A stretch of DNA of 64,000 nt from the NCBI GenBank assembly GCA_905214105.1, contig CAJMKK010000006.1, positions 106,667-170,666 on the forward strand, given 5' to 3'. Below are positions 15,858 through 24,550 of this stretch, piece by piece. How positions within the stretch are numbered: the stretch's first letter is position 1; the number at the start of each line of letters is the position of its first letter. The notes below the pieces were generated by a model. It saw only the letters and a program-made list of their open reading frames with translations, was not told the origin of the DNA and searched no databases. The DNA is from an uncultured bacterium (GTDB taxonomy: Bacteria > Actinomycetota > Coriobacteriia > Coriobacteriales > Coriobacteriaceae). The position numbers and the translations under genes are program-made.

Positions 15858-15863
15858 ACTATA
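15858..15863 (-). promoter_or_regulatory. Candidate -10 of the ECF operon
   Basis: TATAGT on the minus strand lies about 60 bp before the leader peptide ATG. A clear -35 is not visible. A GAAATCTTTT/AAAAGATTTC hairpin (15886-15908) lies just upstream. Confidence 0.4.
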
Positions 15864-15940
15864 GCACAGCAAAGTGTGTGCGGGGAAATCTTTTTTGAAA
15901 AGATTTCAGGCGGGTTTCCCGTCGGTCAAAAGGCGGGTTA

Positions 15941-15974
15941 AGCGGGCGAGGCTGCCATTGCTGCCTTGCCCGCT
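15941..15974 (-). terminator. Hairpin after the C69 peptidase gene
   Basis: AGCGGGCGAGGCTGC pairs with 15960-15974 with two imperfect positions. It lies 11 bp past the peptidase stop and is followed by a second GC-rich repeat, but has no T-run. Confidence 0.5.
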
Positions 15975-15985
15975 CAGCTAGGACG

Positions 15986-17911
15986 TTACTCCTTATTGCG
16001 ACGGTAGAGGAAGTAACCGCCTGCGGAGATGACGACAACGCCAGCGATGGCGAATGCGGCCACCATGCGGCCATCAAAACGATCGCCAGTGGTGGGCAGG
16101 CCGCCCTTGGTGTTCGTCTTGTTGGTGGTTACCGTGGTCGTGGTGTCCGACTTGCCAGGCTTCTCGGGCTTGGTGGTGGGCTGCTCGGGCTTAGCGGGCT
16201 GCTCGGGCTTAGCGGGCTGCTCGGGAGTGCCAGGCTGCTCAGGAGTGCCGGGCTGATCCGGGGTGACCGGATCGGTGGCAAGAGCATCCTTGGCGTAGGT
16301 GATGGACACCTTGAGGCCGTTGGTCTCAGTGTTCAGATCGCTCGGAGTGAAGGGCTCGTCAAAGTTTCCGGCCTTCTGATAGGTGCGCATCTCCTGGAGC
16401 AGGGCCTTGCACTTGACGTAGGTGTTCTCGGTAGCAGCCTTGCCGGCCTTATTGGCCAGAGCGGTGCGGCCCTCGGTGGTCGTTTCGGCCAGCATGGCGG
16501 CGTCAACTTCCTTGTTCTGCTCGATGAGCTCATTCTGGAGCGCATCGAGGTAGGCACGGACGCTGATACCAAGGGTGTCAGGGTTCTCAAAGCAGAGCGA
16601 GCTGATGTCCATGAGAACGTAGTTGATTGAGTTCTCGGGCTCCTCGTTGTTTACGATGTCGGTCTCTTCGCAGTGCTCGAAGGAGACGGTCTGATCGCTG
16701 AAGTACGGGCTGACCTCAGTTATCAGAGCGGAGTACAACGGGATGGCGACGGAGTACGCAGCGCGGGAGAGCATCTCCCACTGGATGGTGGCAACCTGGG
16801 GATCAAGGCCGCGACGAATCTGGAAGAGGTTGATCTCGGTGTTGCGCTCGGTGCCGATGGCGTAGGCGCCGTCGGTGTTGGCGTTAAGGCCGGGGACATT
16901 TTCGCCGCGGTTGCCAAAGGCACGAATCAGCTCAAAGGTGCTCCAGCCAGACTTGCCAGGCTTGAAGAACAAGGGCTGGATCTCGCTGACGGATGCGCCG
17001 ACGCTGCCGTTGTCGTTGACGATGGTGTAGTCGGCGTCCTTGGTAAGCGGGTTCATGAAGTAGTCTCGGCCCTGGACATAGCGAGTCCACTGATGCATGC
17101 CAGTCTTATCGAGTCTCTCGCCATAGGTTCTGGCAACATCGAACTTGCCGTCGGTGTACTCGGCGAAGCCCTTCTCCTCGGGCATGGACTGGATGGCCTT
17201 GGAGTGGAGGCAGTTCTCGGTGTCGTCGAGGTCGACATCGTAGTTGAGGCTCCCGATATTAGGGTTGAGCGACGCGACGTCATCAGCGAGCTTCATGGCA
17301 ATCCACTGATGCCCGGAAAGTGCGGCGAACAGCCAGGTCTCGTTGCTGTCGGCGATGACAATCTGGTCGTTGGAGCAGACGCCCTGCTGGTCAATCAGAC
17401 TGCCGATAAGCTCGACGCCCTCACGGGCCGTGGCGCTTTCGCCCAGGATAACGCTGGCGTAGCTGTACTCACCCAAGCCATTCGTCAGGGGGTCCACAGC
17501 TTTGACATCTGCATTCATGCTGGTGCTTAGCGTGGCGGAACAGGAGACGCCCTTCTCGTTGATGCCTGCTTCGGAGTAGGCATCCCAACGCTCATCCCAC
17601 TGCGAGGGGTGATCGCGCACATAGCTGTAGCGATACGTGGTTTTGTTTGAGGTGTATACGAACCCGGACTCATCGGAGCTGTAGGTGAAGCCGGGGGCGT
17701 GCGAATCCTCGATGCCAAAGTGCTTGAGGTAGCGTTTGCCATAGTCCTCGGCGCGGCCATAATACGTATTGCCGTCGGCCGTAAGGTTCTTGCCCATGTA
17801 CATCTGCGTGCAGGCGAGCGCAGACGTCGGCATGGACATGATGGTTGCAGCTCCAAAGGCTAGGCCTATGCCAAGCTTTTTGAGCGCGTTGACGGGGTGA
17901 GTTTTCCTCAT
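15986..17911 (-). CDS. LPXTG-anchored C69 family dipeptidase
   Basis: This is an Ntn-fold dipeptidase (PepD/C69). A signal peptide (about 1-33) ends SMPTSALA, immediately before CTQMYMGKNLTADG, so cleavage exposes Cys34 as the N-terminal nucleophile. Family blocks GRAEDYG, EAGINEKGVS and WLFAALSGHQWIA follow. After residue 540 come PEQP/KPEQP repeats, then LPTTGD (about 608-613), a hydrophobic segment and RRNKE, a sortase anchor. The product is therefore a wall-anchored peptidase acting on dipeptides outside the cell, fitting an amino-acid-fermenting gut bacterium. GGGAGGG lies 4 nt before ATG 17911. Confidence 0.9.
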   Translation of the reverse strand: MRKTHPVNALKKLGIGLAFGAATIMSMPTSALACTQMYMGKNLTADGNTYYGRAEDYGKRYLKHFGIEDSHAPGFTYSSDESGFVYTSNKTTYRYSYVRDHPSQWDERWDAYSEAGINEKGVSCSATLSTSMNADVKAVDPLTNGLGEYSYASVILGESATAREGVELIGSLIDQQGVCSNDQIVIADSNETWLFAALSGHQWIAMKLADDVASLNPNIGSLNYDVDLDDTENCLHSKAIQSMPEEKGFAEYTDGKFDVARTYGERLDKTGMHQWTRYVQGRDYFMNPLTKDADYTIVNDNGSVGASVSEIQPLFFKPGKSGWSTFELIRAFGNRGENVPGLNANTDGAYAIGTERNTEINLFQIRRGLDPQVATIQWEMLSRAAYSVAIPLYSALITEVSPYFSDQTVSFEHCEETDIVNNEEPENSINYVLMDISSLCFENPDTLGISVRAYLDALQNELIEQNKEVDAAMLAETTTEGRTALANKAGKAATENTYVKCKALLQEMRTYQKAGNFDEPFTPSDLNTETNGLKVSITYAKDALATDPVTPDQPGTPEQPGTPEQPAKPEQPAKPEQPTTKPEKPGKSDTTTTVTTNKTNTKGGLPTTGDRFDGRMVAAFAIAGVVVISAGGYFLYRRNKE

Positions 17912-17926
17912 TTTCCCTCCCAGCGT

Positions 17927-17954
17927 GCAAAAGCCCTCCGTTGCCAGAGGGCTT
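17927..17954 (-). promoter_or_regulatory. Terminator-like hairpin in the peptidase leader
   Basis: On the minus strand AAGCCCTC, loop TGGCAACG, GAGGGCTT then TTGC forms an 8-bp stem ending about 8 nt before the SD of the C69 gene. It could be an attenuator or a stabilising 5' structure. Confidence 0.5.
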
Positions 17955-18217
17955 CAGCCAATAAAGACACCCCATTAGCGTAACGAACTGGAAACAATAT
18001 TCATCTATGAAAGAAACTTACTCGATAAGCGTAATGAAATATGCGATGAGCGGTTAATTATACTCGGTTTGTAGCTTTACTTTAATAAAGACGCCCTGCA
18101 ATTACTATACCTGAATAAAGCGCCTTGCACGGGGCGCAAAGAAAATCCCCCGCTGTTTGGCAAATGCATAAACAGCAGGGGAGACGATAATTGGATGAAT
18201 ATCATACCAATGTGGAA
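17955..18217. other. AT-rich intergenic DNA with a terminator hairpin
   Basis: No gene is visible here. The region holds a hairpin CCCGCTGTTT/AAACAGCAGGG at about 18147-18181, the likely minus-strand terminator of the small protein and lipid kinase genes, a GCGCC/GGGCGC stem near 18120-18137, and AT-rich DNA at 18000-18115 that may carry the C69 promoter. Confidence 0.5.
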
Positions 18218-18310
18218 TTACTTCTTCCGGCGGTGGATCACGTTGATCGCATAGCCGACGAGCATGGCCAAAACGATGATGATAAAGCCGATCAGGGGAT
18301 TGTCGTTCAT
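18218..18310 (-). CDS. Small single-span membrane protein (30 residues)
   Basis: ATG 18310 to TAA 18218 encodes MNDNPLIG, a hydrophobic helix (FIIIVLAMLVGYAI, about 9-22) and a basic tail NVIHRRKK. AGGAGG lies 4 nt upstream. It starts 9 nt after the lipid kinase stop, so it is probably in the same operon. The positive tail predicts the C-terminus inside. No family recognised; SD, charge pattern and position all support a real gene. Confidence 0.7.
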   Translation of the reverse strand: MNDNPLIGFIIIVLAMLVGYAINVIHRRKK

Positions 18311-18319
18311 GGGGTCCTC

Positions 18320-19237
18320 CTATTTACCAAGCGGTGAGAATTCGTCGACGATGAGGTCGAGGCATTGCGGAAGCGCGCGGGCTCCAAAGACGCCCGAGTT
18401 GCTGGAGATGATCTCGCCATCGAACTGCATGCCCAGCGACGGCGTGCAGGTGATCTTGGCTTCCTTGGTCTGGATGATCTTGAACTGCGGGCGGCCTAGT
18501 ACCTTGCCGGCGGGGTCGAGTGCGGCGGTGATCACAGTAGGCAACAGCTGCACGGTGCGCACGGGTTCGATGACCGCAATGTCGACCATGCCATCGTTCA
18601 TGCGGCAGTCGGGGAACAGGTTGATGTCGTTTTGGATGACCGAGGTATTGCCCGCCATGCAGCAGATGCCGTCGAGCTCCTCGACAATGCCGTCGTGCTC
18701 AATCGTAAAGTGCGCCACCGTGGGGTTGGGCGTGGCGAGCGCGGAGAGGAAGTAGGCGATCTCGCCGATGTCGTTTTTGGTGGGAGCGGCCTTCATCATG
18801 ATCTCGGCGTCGAAGCCCGAGCCGGCGATGATGATAAAGCCGTGGCGCTTCTCGTTGCCGTCCTCGTCGAGCCAAAAGAGCTCGCCCATGTCCACTTTGA
18901 CCGTGCGACCGGCGCGGCAGGCCTTGGCGAGCGCCGCCGCCTCAGGGGCATTGCCGATGTTGTTGAAGAACAGGCAGGCCGTACCGGAGGGGAAGACGAG
19001 CGTGGGGACACCGCATCCGCGCATCTGATCGAGCACGTTGGAGACGGTGCCGTCGCCGCCCGAAACGACCACGCGGTCAAACTCGCGCACGTCTGCCACG
19101 GCGTCCTCGGGCTCCATGCCATCGCCGATAAAACGCATCACGACCTCGTCGCCGCCCTGCGCGAGGGCGTGCGTGAATGCGTAGATTTCATCTGAGCTGG
19201 GGCCCGATGCCGGGTTGTGGATGATAAGGCAGCGCAT
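18320..19237 (-). CDS. Diacylglycerol/lipid kinase family protein
   Basis: This is a cytoplasmic lipid kinase of the DagK/YegS/BmrU type, about 305 residues. CLIIHNPASG opens the nucleotide domain, VVSGGDGTVSNVL (about 60-72) is the ATP-binding GGDGT motif, PSGTACLFFNN replaces the usual PxGTxNDFA, and GSGFDAEIM and MQFDGE are in the C-terminal domain. It phosphorylates a lipid such as diacylglycerol or undecaprenol; the substrate cannot be told. The start is ATG 19237 rather than GTG 19243 on SD spacing. Confidence 0.85.
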   Translation of the reverse strand: MRCLIIHNPASGPSSDEIYAFTHALAQGGDEVVMRFIGDGMEPEDAVADVREFDRVVVSGGDGTVSNVLDQMRGCGVPTLVFPSGTACLFFNNIGNAPEAAALAKACRAGRTVKVDMGELFWLDEDGNEKRHGFIIIAGSGFDAEIMMKAAPTKNDIGEIAYFLSALATPNPTVAHFTIEHDGIVEELDGICCMAGNTSVIQNDINLFPDCRMNDGMVDIAVIEPVRTVQLLPTVITAALDPAGKVLGRPQFKIIQTKEAKITCTPSLGMQFDGEIISSNSGVFGARALPQCLDLIVDEFSPLGK

Positions 19238-19335
19238 ACTCACGTTCCCGTTCTGTGACTAACCGAGTATAGTTGTAAGGCAATGCCGATATCCTACCCG
19301 TGTTTTTCGGGCCTAACCTTATTCGATGGGTTGAT

Positions 19336-20469
19336 ATGTACATTTCCACACATCAGGCTCTACTCGACTTTTGCCAGCGCGCCCGTGAGTTTGACGCGAT
19401 TGCCGTCGATACCGAGTTTTTGCGCGAGCGCACGTTCCATCCGCGTCTGTGTCTGGTTCAGATTGCCACCCCTGCCGAGAGCGTCGCGGTCGATCCTCTG
19501 GTGATCGACGACCTGTCGCCGCTGGCCGAGCTTATGGCCGACGAGAGCGTGACCAAGGTCTTCCACGCCTGCTCGCAGGATATGGAGGTCATGCTTTATA
19601 CCGTAGGCGTGTTGCCGCGTCCGATTTTTGACACGCAGGTGGCCGCCGCCTTTTTGGGCGAGCGCCAGCAGATTTCCTACGGCGCGCTCGTGCAGACGTT
19701 TTGCGGCGTCTCGCTGCCCAAGACTGAGTCACTGACCGACTGGTCGCGTCGCCCACTGACCGATAAGCAGATTGAGTACGCGATCGATGACGTCAAGTAC
19801 CTGATCGTCGCCTATACCGAGATGATGAGCCGCCTGCGCGAGCTGGGCCGCGTGGACTGGGTGCTCGACGAGCTGCGCCCGCTGGCTGACGAGTCGCACT
19901 ATCGCGCCGATCGCCACGAGGCGTTCCGTAAGGTCAAACGCATCAATTCGTGCAGCCGTCACCAGTTGGGCATCGCGCGCGAGCTCGCCGCCTGGCGCGA
20001 GGACCGCGCCGAGCGCCGTAACATCCCGCGCAAGTGGGTCATGTCCGACGACACGCTGCTTGCGCTCGTTAAGCGCAATCCTGTGCGCGTTGAGGAGTTC
20101 CGTAGCATTCGCGGTACCGACCAGTTGGGGGAGCGCGACGTGGACGGTGCGCTCATGGCCATCAAGCGTGGCGCAAGCTGCCCTCACGATCGTCTGCCGC
20201 TCATGGTGCGTGGGCATCGCCAGATCTCGCCGGAGCTGGAGAGCGTGACGGACCTCATGTATGCGCTTATTCGCCTGGTTGCCGAACGATCGGGCGTGGC
20301 GACCTCGGTCATTGCCTCGCGCGATGATCTGGCCGACTATATTGAGCACCCCGAGCAGAGTCCCCTGCGCGAAGGCTGGCGTTTTGAGCTCGTGGGCTCG
20401 CGTCTGGACGATCTGCTTTCCGGCAATATGGGACTCACCGTGAAGGACGGCAAAATCGAGCTCCTGTAA
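19336..20469 (+). CDS. rnd: Ribonuclease D
   Basis: This is a 3'-5' exoribonuclease that trims structured RNA ends such as tRNA precursors. The DEDD residues are in AIAVDTEFLRE (about 22-27), KVFHACSQDMEVM and YAIDDVKYLIVAY. HRDC-type helical domains follow (about 205-375). At 377 residues from ATG 19336 the size matches E. coli RNase D. A weak GATGGG is the only SD; a longer frame from 19300 adds an atypical hydrophobic start. Confidence 0.92.
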   Translation: MYISTHQALLDFCQRAREFDAIAVDTEFLRERTFHPRLCLVQIATPAESVAVDPLVIDDLSPLAELMADESVTKVFHACSQDMEVMLYTVGVLPRPIFDTQVAAAFLGERQQISYGALVQTFCGVSLPKTESLTDWSRRPLTDKQIEYAIDDVKYLIVAYTEMMSRLRELGRVDWVLDELRPLADESHYRADRHEAFRKVKRINSCSRHQLGIARELAAWREDRAERRNIPRKWVMSDDTLLALVKRNPVRVEEFRSIRGTDQLGERDVDGALMAIKRGASCPHDRLPLMVRGHRQISPELESVTDLMYALIRLVAERSGVATSVIASRDDLADYIEHPEQSPLREGWRFELVGSRLDDLLSGNMGLTVKDGKIELL

Positions 20470-20533
20470 GGAAGCCTAGCCGCTTGAGTGGGTAGAATGC
20501 CTCCAACGTGTAACTCGATTCGGAGGAATTCGC

Positions 20534-21238
20534 ATGCCCTATTACTATGGATACGGCTTTGGCATCGACCCGCTGTACCTGCTGGTTGTTCTCGTCTGCA
20601 CGGTGCTTGGCCTTGCCGCGCAGAGCTATATCAACTCGACGTACAAGACGTGGTCTAAGGTGCGCTCGGACGGCGATACGGGTGCCACGGTCGCTCGCCG
20701 CATGCTCGACGCCAACGGTTGCAGTGCCGTGGGTATCAAGGGTGTCGCCGGTGAGCTCACTGACCATTACAACCCGCAGGACAACAACCTGTATCTGTCG
20801 GCTTCCAACCGTTCGGGCGGCTCGGTCGCAAGTGTTGCTGTCGCTTGTCACGAGGCAGGCCATGCCGCGCAGCGTCAAAGCGGCTATGCCATGATGAAGG
20901 TGCGCACCGCCCTCGTGCCGGTCGTCAACTTTACCCAGAACACTTGGACCATCGTGCTGCTCATGGGCCTGTTCATGAACATCGCGGGGCTCACGACTCT
21001 CGCACTGATCTTCTTCTCGTTTAGCGTGCTGTTCCAGCTGGTTACGCTGCCGGTCGAGATCGATGCCAGTCGCCGCGCCGTGGCGTATATCGAGCAGTCG
21101 GGCATGAGTTCCAAGCAGGTCAACGGTGCCAAGAAGGTGCTGACGGCAGCCGCGCTCACCTACGTGGCGGCGGCGCTCACCTCGATTATTCAGCTGCTCT
21201 ACCTTATGGCTCGTTACAACAGAAACTCCAACCGATAA
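20534..21238 (+). CDS. Membrane zinc metallopeptidase (YugP/DUF2268-like, Zn_peptidase_2 type)
   Basis: A 234-residue integral membrane protease. A Tyr-rich start MPYYYGYGFG precedes the first helix (about 13-30). VACHEAGHAAQRQ (about 103-115) is the HExxH zinc site, EIDASRRAV supplies a later metal ligand, and further helices lie at about 138-175 and 203-225. GGAGG lies upstream of ATG 20534. The physiological substrate of this family is not established. Confidence 0.88.
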   Translation: MPYYYGYGFGIDPLYLLVVLVCTVLGLAAQSYINSTYKTWSKVRSDGDTGATVARRMLDANGCSAVGIKGVAGELTDHYNPQDNNLYLSASNRSGGSVASVAVACHEAGHAAQRQSGYAMMKVRTALVPVVNFTQNTWTIVLLMGLFMNIAGLTTLALIFFSFSVLFQLVTLPVEIDASRRAVAYIEQSGMSSKQVNGAKKVLTAAALTYVAAALTSIIQLLYLMARYNRNSNR

Positions 21239-21254
21239 CAAATGGGACCGACGG

Positions 21255-21284
21255 GCGCCGCGGGGATTTGTGTCCCCGCGGCGC
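21255..21284 (+). terminator. Hairpin after the zinc peptidase gene
   Basis: GCGCCGCGGGGA and TCCCCGCGGCGC form a perfect 12-bp stem with a 6-nt loop; the following TGTAC is not a T-run. Confidence 0.55.
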
Positions 21285-21353
21285 TGTACTATGTGTTGGA
21301 CTTGAATTAGCGCAGGGCCGGAGCCCATGTGCACGATGACGAAAGGGGGCTGC

Positions 21354-22805
21354 GTGGCAGGCTGGAATCTAACCGGCAATGCCGTTTCCGCCGAGTTCGA
21401 CGGTTCGGACGAGCAAGAGCGTAAAGAGCTCAGCGTGAGCCAGGCGGTAGAGATTGCCGCCGGCGCGCTTGATGCCATTCCGCAGCTGAGCGTTTTGGGT
21501 GAGGTCACGGGTTTCCGCGGCCCCAATGCCCGAAGCGGCCACTGCTACTTTCAGATCAAGGACGACTCGGCGGCCGTCGACTGCATCATCTGGAAGGGCG
21601 CCTACCTTAAGCGCACCTTCGACTTGCGCGACGGCATGCAGGTGAGCTTTAAGGGCAGCTTCAATCTCTACAAGCCCACGGGCCGCATGAGCTTCGTCGC
21701 CCGCTCGTTTTCGCTGGCGGGGGAGGGCCTGCTGCGTCAGCAAGTGGCTCAGTTGGCCGAAAAGCTGCGTCGCGAGGGTCTGATGGACGGGGCACGCAAA
21801 CGTCGCATCCCGGTGTTTTGCTCGCGTGTGGCGGTCGTCACCTCGCTTTCGGGCGCCGTAATCGACGACGTCAAACGCACATTGCGTCGTCGCAACCCGC
21901 TCGTCGAGCTCGTCTGCGTGGGCGCCAAGGTGCAAGGCGAGGGCGCGCCGGCGGAGCTTATTGAAGGCTTGCGCCGCGCCGCTGCCATTACGCCGGCGCC
22001 CGACTGTATTTTGCTGGTGCGCGGCGGCGGCTCCTTTGAGGACCTCATGACCTTTAATGACGAGGAGCTTGCCCGCGCGGTGGCGGCTTGTCCTGTGCCC
22101 GTGGTGACCGGCATTGGCCATGAGCCCGATACCTCGATTTGCGACATGGTGAGCGACCGCCGCGCTTCCACGCCCACGGCGGCGGCCGAATCGGTGGCGC
22201 CGGCTATGACGGAGCTGGCAGATGTGCTCGAGGCGCGCCATCAGCGTCTGGGTGCCGCGATGGCATCGATGATTGGGTCGGCCCAGGCCGACCTGGAGAT
22301 GCTCGATCAGCGCGGTCGCCGTGCCTGGGATACCTATACGGCTCGCTTGGGCGATGCACTCGATGCGGCTGCGTGCCGCCCGTGCCTCAACGACCCCACA
22401 TTTATGGTCGAGCGTCGCGAATCGGAGCTTGCCCTGACGGCCGATCGCCTGTCGGGCGCCATAGTACGCTCGGTCGGGACATTCCGCTCCAACTTTGAGC
22501 GCTTGCCCGAGCGTCTGGTTACAAGCACCTCGGGGCTCGATGGTAAGCGCCATGCGCTCACGCTTGCGAGTTCCCGTCTAGAGCATCAGGGACGTTCGAT
22601 GCTCAGCAAACCCGCGTCCGACCTGGGCCGAGCTGCCGCGTCGCTCGATGCCCTGTCGCCGCTCAAGGTGCTTGCTCGCGGCTATTCCATCGCGTACAGC
22701 GATGATGGTGTGGCTACGAGTGCCAAGACCTTTAAGCCTGGCGACGCCATTCGCGTGCGCATGGCAGACGGCAACGTGGCAGCAACGGTCGATACGGTCG
22801 AGTAG
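21354..22805 (+). CDS. xseA: Exodeoxyribonuclease VII large subunit
   Basis: Catalytic subunit of the exonuclease that degrades single-stranded DNA into oligonucleotides. The N-terminal OB-fold (about 20-110, LSVLGEVTGF ... VDCIIWKGAYLKR) is followed by the conserved catalytic centre with VVTSLSGAVIDD, LLVRGGGSFEDL, TGIGHEPDTSICD and DRRASTPTAAAE, a coiled-coil region and a C-terminal VLARGYSIAY. GTG 21354 is preferred as start because AAAGGGGG lies about 5 nt upstream. xseB follows. Confidence 0.95.
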   Translation: MAGWNLTGNAVSAEFDGSDEQERKELSVSQAVEIAAGALDAIPQLSVLGEVTGFRGPNARSGHCYFQIKDDSAAVDCIIWKGAYLKRTFDLRDGMQVSFKGSFNLYKPTGRMSFVARSFSLAGEGLLRQQVAQLAEKLRREGLMDGARKRRIPVFCSRVAVVTSLSGAVIDDVKRTLRRRNPLVELVCVGAKVQGEGAPAELIEGLRRAAAITPAPDCILLVRGGGSFEDLMTFNDEELARAVAACPVPVVTGIGHEPDTSICDMVSDRRASTPTAAAESVAPAMTELADVLEARHQRLGAAMASMIGSAQADLEMLDQRGRRAWDTYTARLGDALDAAACRPCLNDPTFMVERRESELALTADRLSGAIVRSVGTFRSNFERLPERLVTSTSGLDGKRHALTLASSRLEHQGRSMLSKPASDLGRAAASLDALSPLKVLARGYSIAYSDDGVATSAKTFKPGDAIRVRMADGNVAATVDTVE

Positions 22806-22847
22806 CCCGCGTTTCATAGCGATAAACCTTTAGGAAAGGAAACAGAT

Positions 22848-23114
22848 ATGGCAGAGAAGACCCCGGTCGAGCAGCTTACGTACAAGCAGGCCTCGCAGGA
22901 GCTGGAGCTCATCATCCGCAGCCTGGAGTCGGGTGATATGGAGCTCGAGGAGTCGCTTGAGAGCTATACCCGCGGCGTCGAGCTCCTCAAGAGCCTGCGC
23001 ACCCGCCTGTCCGATGCCGAGCAGAAGGTCTCGGTGCTCCTTAAGGACGTCGACGGCAACGACGTGCTCGCCGACGGCGAAGCCGCCAACACCGACGACA
23101 ACCTTTCGTTCTAG
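22848..23114 (+). CDS. xseB: Exodeoxyribonuclease VII small subunit
   Basis: An 88-residue helical protein of the XseB family that binds the coiled coil of XseA. Typical blocks are LTYKQASQELELIIRSLESG, MELEESLESYTRGVELLKSLRTRLSDAEQKV. It follows xseA by 42 bp, with GGAAAGG before the ATG. Confidence 0.95.
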   Translation: MAEKTPVEQLTYKQASQELELIIRSLESGDMELEESLESYTRGVELLKSLRTRLSDAEQKVSVLLKDVDGNDVLADGEAANTDDNLSF

Positions 23115-23163
23115 CCTTCCCGATCAAATATAATTACCTTGGTCTGTGAGAAAGGAATCAACC

Positions 23164-23499
23164 ATGTGTGATTGCATCTTCTGCAAAATTGCCAACCACG
23201 AGATCCCCTCGACCGTTGTCTACGAGGACGATCAGGTCATCGCCTTCGACGACCTCAACCCCCAGGCGCCGGTCCACACGCTCGTGATCCCTAAGAAGCA
23301 CTACAGCGACATCGTCGACAACGTGCCGGTCGAGACCATGGGCGCCATGGCTCACGCCATCCAGGAGGTCGCCAAGGCCAAGGGTCTGGAGGACGGCTTC
23401 CGCGTTATCTCCAACAAGGGCGTCAACGCCGGCCAGACCGTCATGCACTTCCACATGCACGTCCTCGGCGGCAAAAACCTGGGCGAGAACCTCATCTGA
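23164..23499 (+). CDS. HIT family nucleotide hydrolase
   Basis: A 111-residue histidine triad protein. CIFCKIANHEIPS near the N-terminus and TVMHFHMHVLGGK (HxHxHxx, about 95-102) are the family signatures. Such proteins hydrolyse AMP-lysine or AMP-NH2-type phosphoramidates. Cys4/Cys7 may hold zinc together with His. ATG 23164 has GAAAGGA upstream. It is downstream of xseAB. Confidence 0.93.
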   Translation: MCDCIFCKIANHEIPSTVVYEDDQVIAFDDLNPQAPVHTLVIPKKHYSDIVDNVPVETMGAMAHAIQEVAKAKGLEDGFRVISNKGVNAGQTVMHFHMHVLGGKNLGENLI

Positions 23500-23540
23500 G
23501 GGCGCGTAGCCCGTCGACTTGGCTGCCTTTGGAGTAATCT

Positions 23541-24431
23541 ATGCAGCTTTCTCAACTCGAATACCTTCAAGCGGTCGCGAACTATGGCGGCGTGCGCAAA
23601 GCAGCTCGCGCCGTTCATGTGAGTCCGCAGGCCGTTTCGTCGGCAATCAAAAAGTTGGAATCTGAGTATCAGATTGTTTTGCTCGACCGATCGGCGGGGG
23701 AGGCTGTTTTGTCTCCGGCGGGCAGAGAATTTGCGCGTCGTGCACGCGTGATCCTGGCACAAGTCGACGATCTTAAAAAGTACGCTCAATCGAGGGACGA
23801 CGGCGTCTCGCCCGACGGTCACTTTCGTCTTTACGCCCCCTGCCTTCATGGGCGGGGGCGCCTTTTTGCCGAAAACTGGTATGACTCGTTTGAACGCTCG
23901 TACCCTCAGATTCACCTTGATGTGTGGCATCAGCCAACGGCTACATGCTTTGAATCACTTGCGCTTGGCATTTCGGATGCGGCCATCTCATTTGAGGAAC
24001 CAAGGGACAGTGTCCTTTCTTCGAAATACTTGGGTGAAAAGGAACTCAAGGTTCTTTCGTGCCCAGCGGGTCATCAATCTGTGGGCGCTATGACCGTTCG
24101 TGAGTTACTGGGCGGCAGGCTCGCTGTTCCCATTAATTTGTCACCCTGTCTCAATGCAATCAATCAATGCCCCGAAGCTCAGCTGGTAAATTTCCGTTTC
24201 CGCGATGTCGAATACGGAAACAGGGCGCAGACTGAGTTTCTTCAAGCCGGGGGATTGATGTTGAGTCTTTCTGGCTCTTCTCTCGCATCAGATGTATTGG
24301 AAGTGAGCGAGTGCTCCATTGAAGGTTCGCGTGACGTAGCCTTGCCCATCTACTTTTGCTATCGACAAAATGCCTGGACCGATCGACACCAGACGGTATT
24401 TCTTCACCTATTGCGTCACCTTGCTTCGTGA
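23541..24431 (+). CDS. LysR family transcriptional regulator
   Basis: A 296-residue regulator. The winged HTH (about 3-62) reads LSQLEYLQAVANYGGVRKAA ... VSPQAVSSAIKKLESEY, and the effector domain starts near 90. It has lower GC and less codon bias than its neighbours. The adjacent MFS gene in the same direction is a probable target: a GACGTCAA/TTGACGCC inverted repeat at about 24447-24470 lies between them. The effector is unknown. Confidence 0.85.
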   Translation: MQLSQLEYLQAVANYGGVRKAARAVHVSPQAVSSAIKKLESEYQIVLLDRSAGEAVLSPAGREFARRARVILAQVDDLKKYAQSRDDGVSPDGHFRLYAPCLHGRGRLFAENWYDSFERSYPQIHLDVWHQPTATCFESLALGISDAAISFEEPRDSVLSSKYLGEKELKVLSCPAGHQSVGAMTVRELLGGRLAVPINLSPCLNAINQCPEAQLVNFRFRDVEYGNRAQTEFLQAGGLMLSLSGSSLASDVLEVSECSIEGSRDVALPIYFCYRQNAWTDRHQTVFLHLLRHLAS

Positions 24432-24550
24432 AATTAATTGGCTTTGAGACGTCAAGTGATTATTGACGCCTTGCAACACATAGCTGACAGCTTTGCCCTC
24501 ATGCTTTTCCAAGATTCCGATTTAGATTGCTGGCTTTTGGAGGGCGGAGC

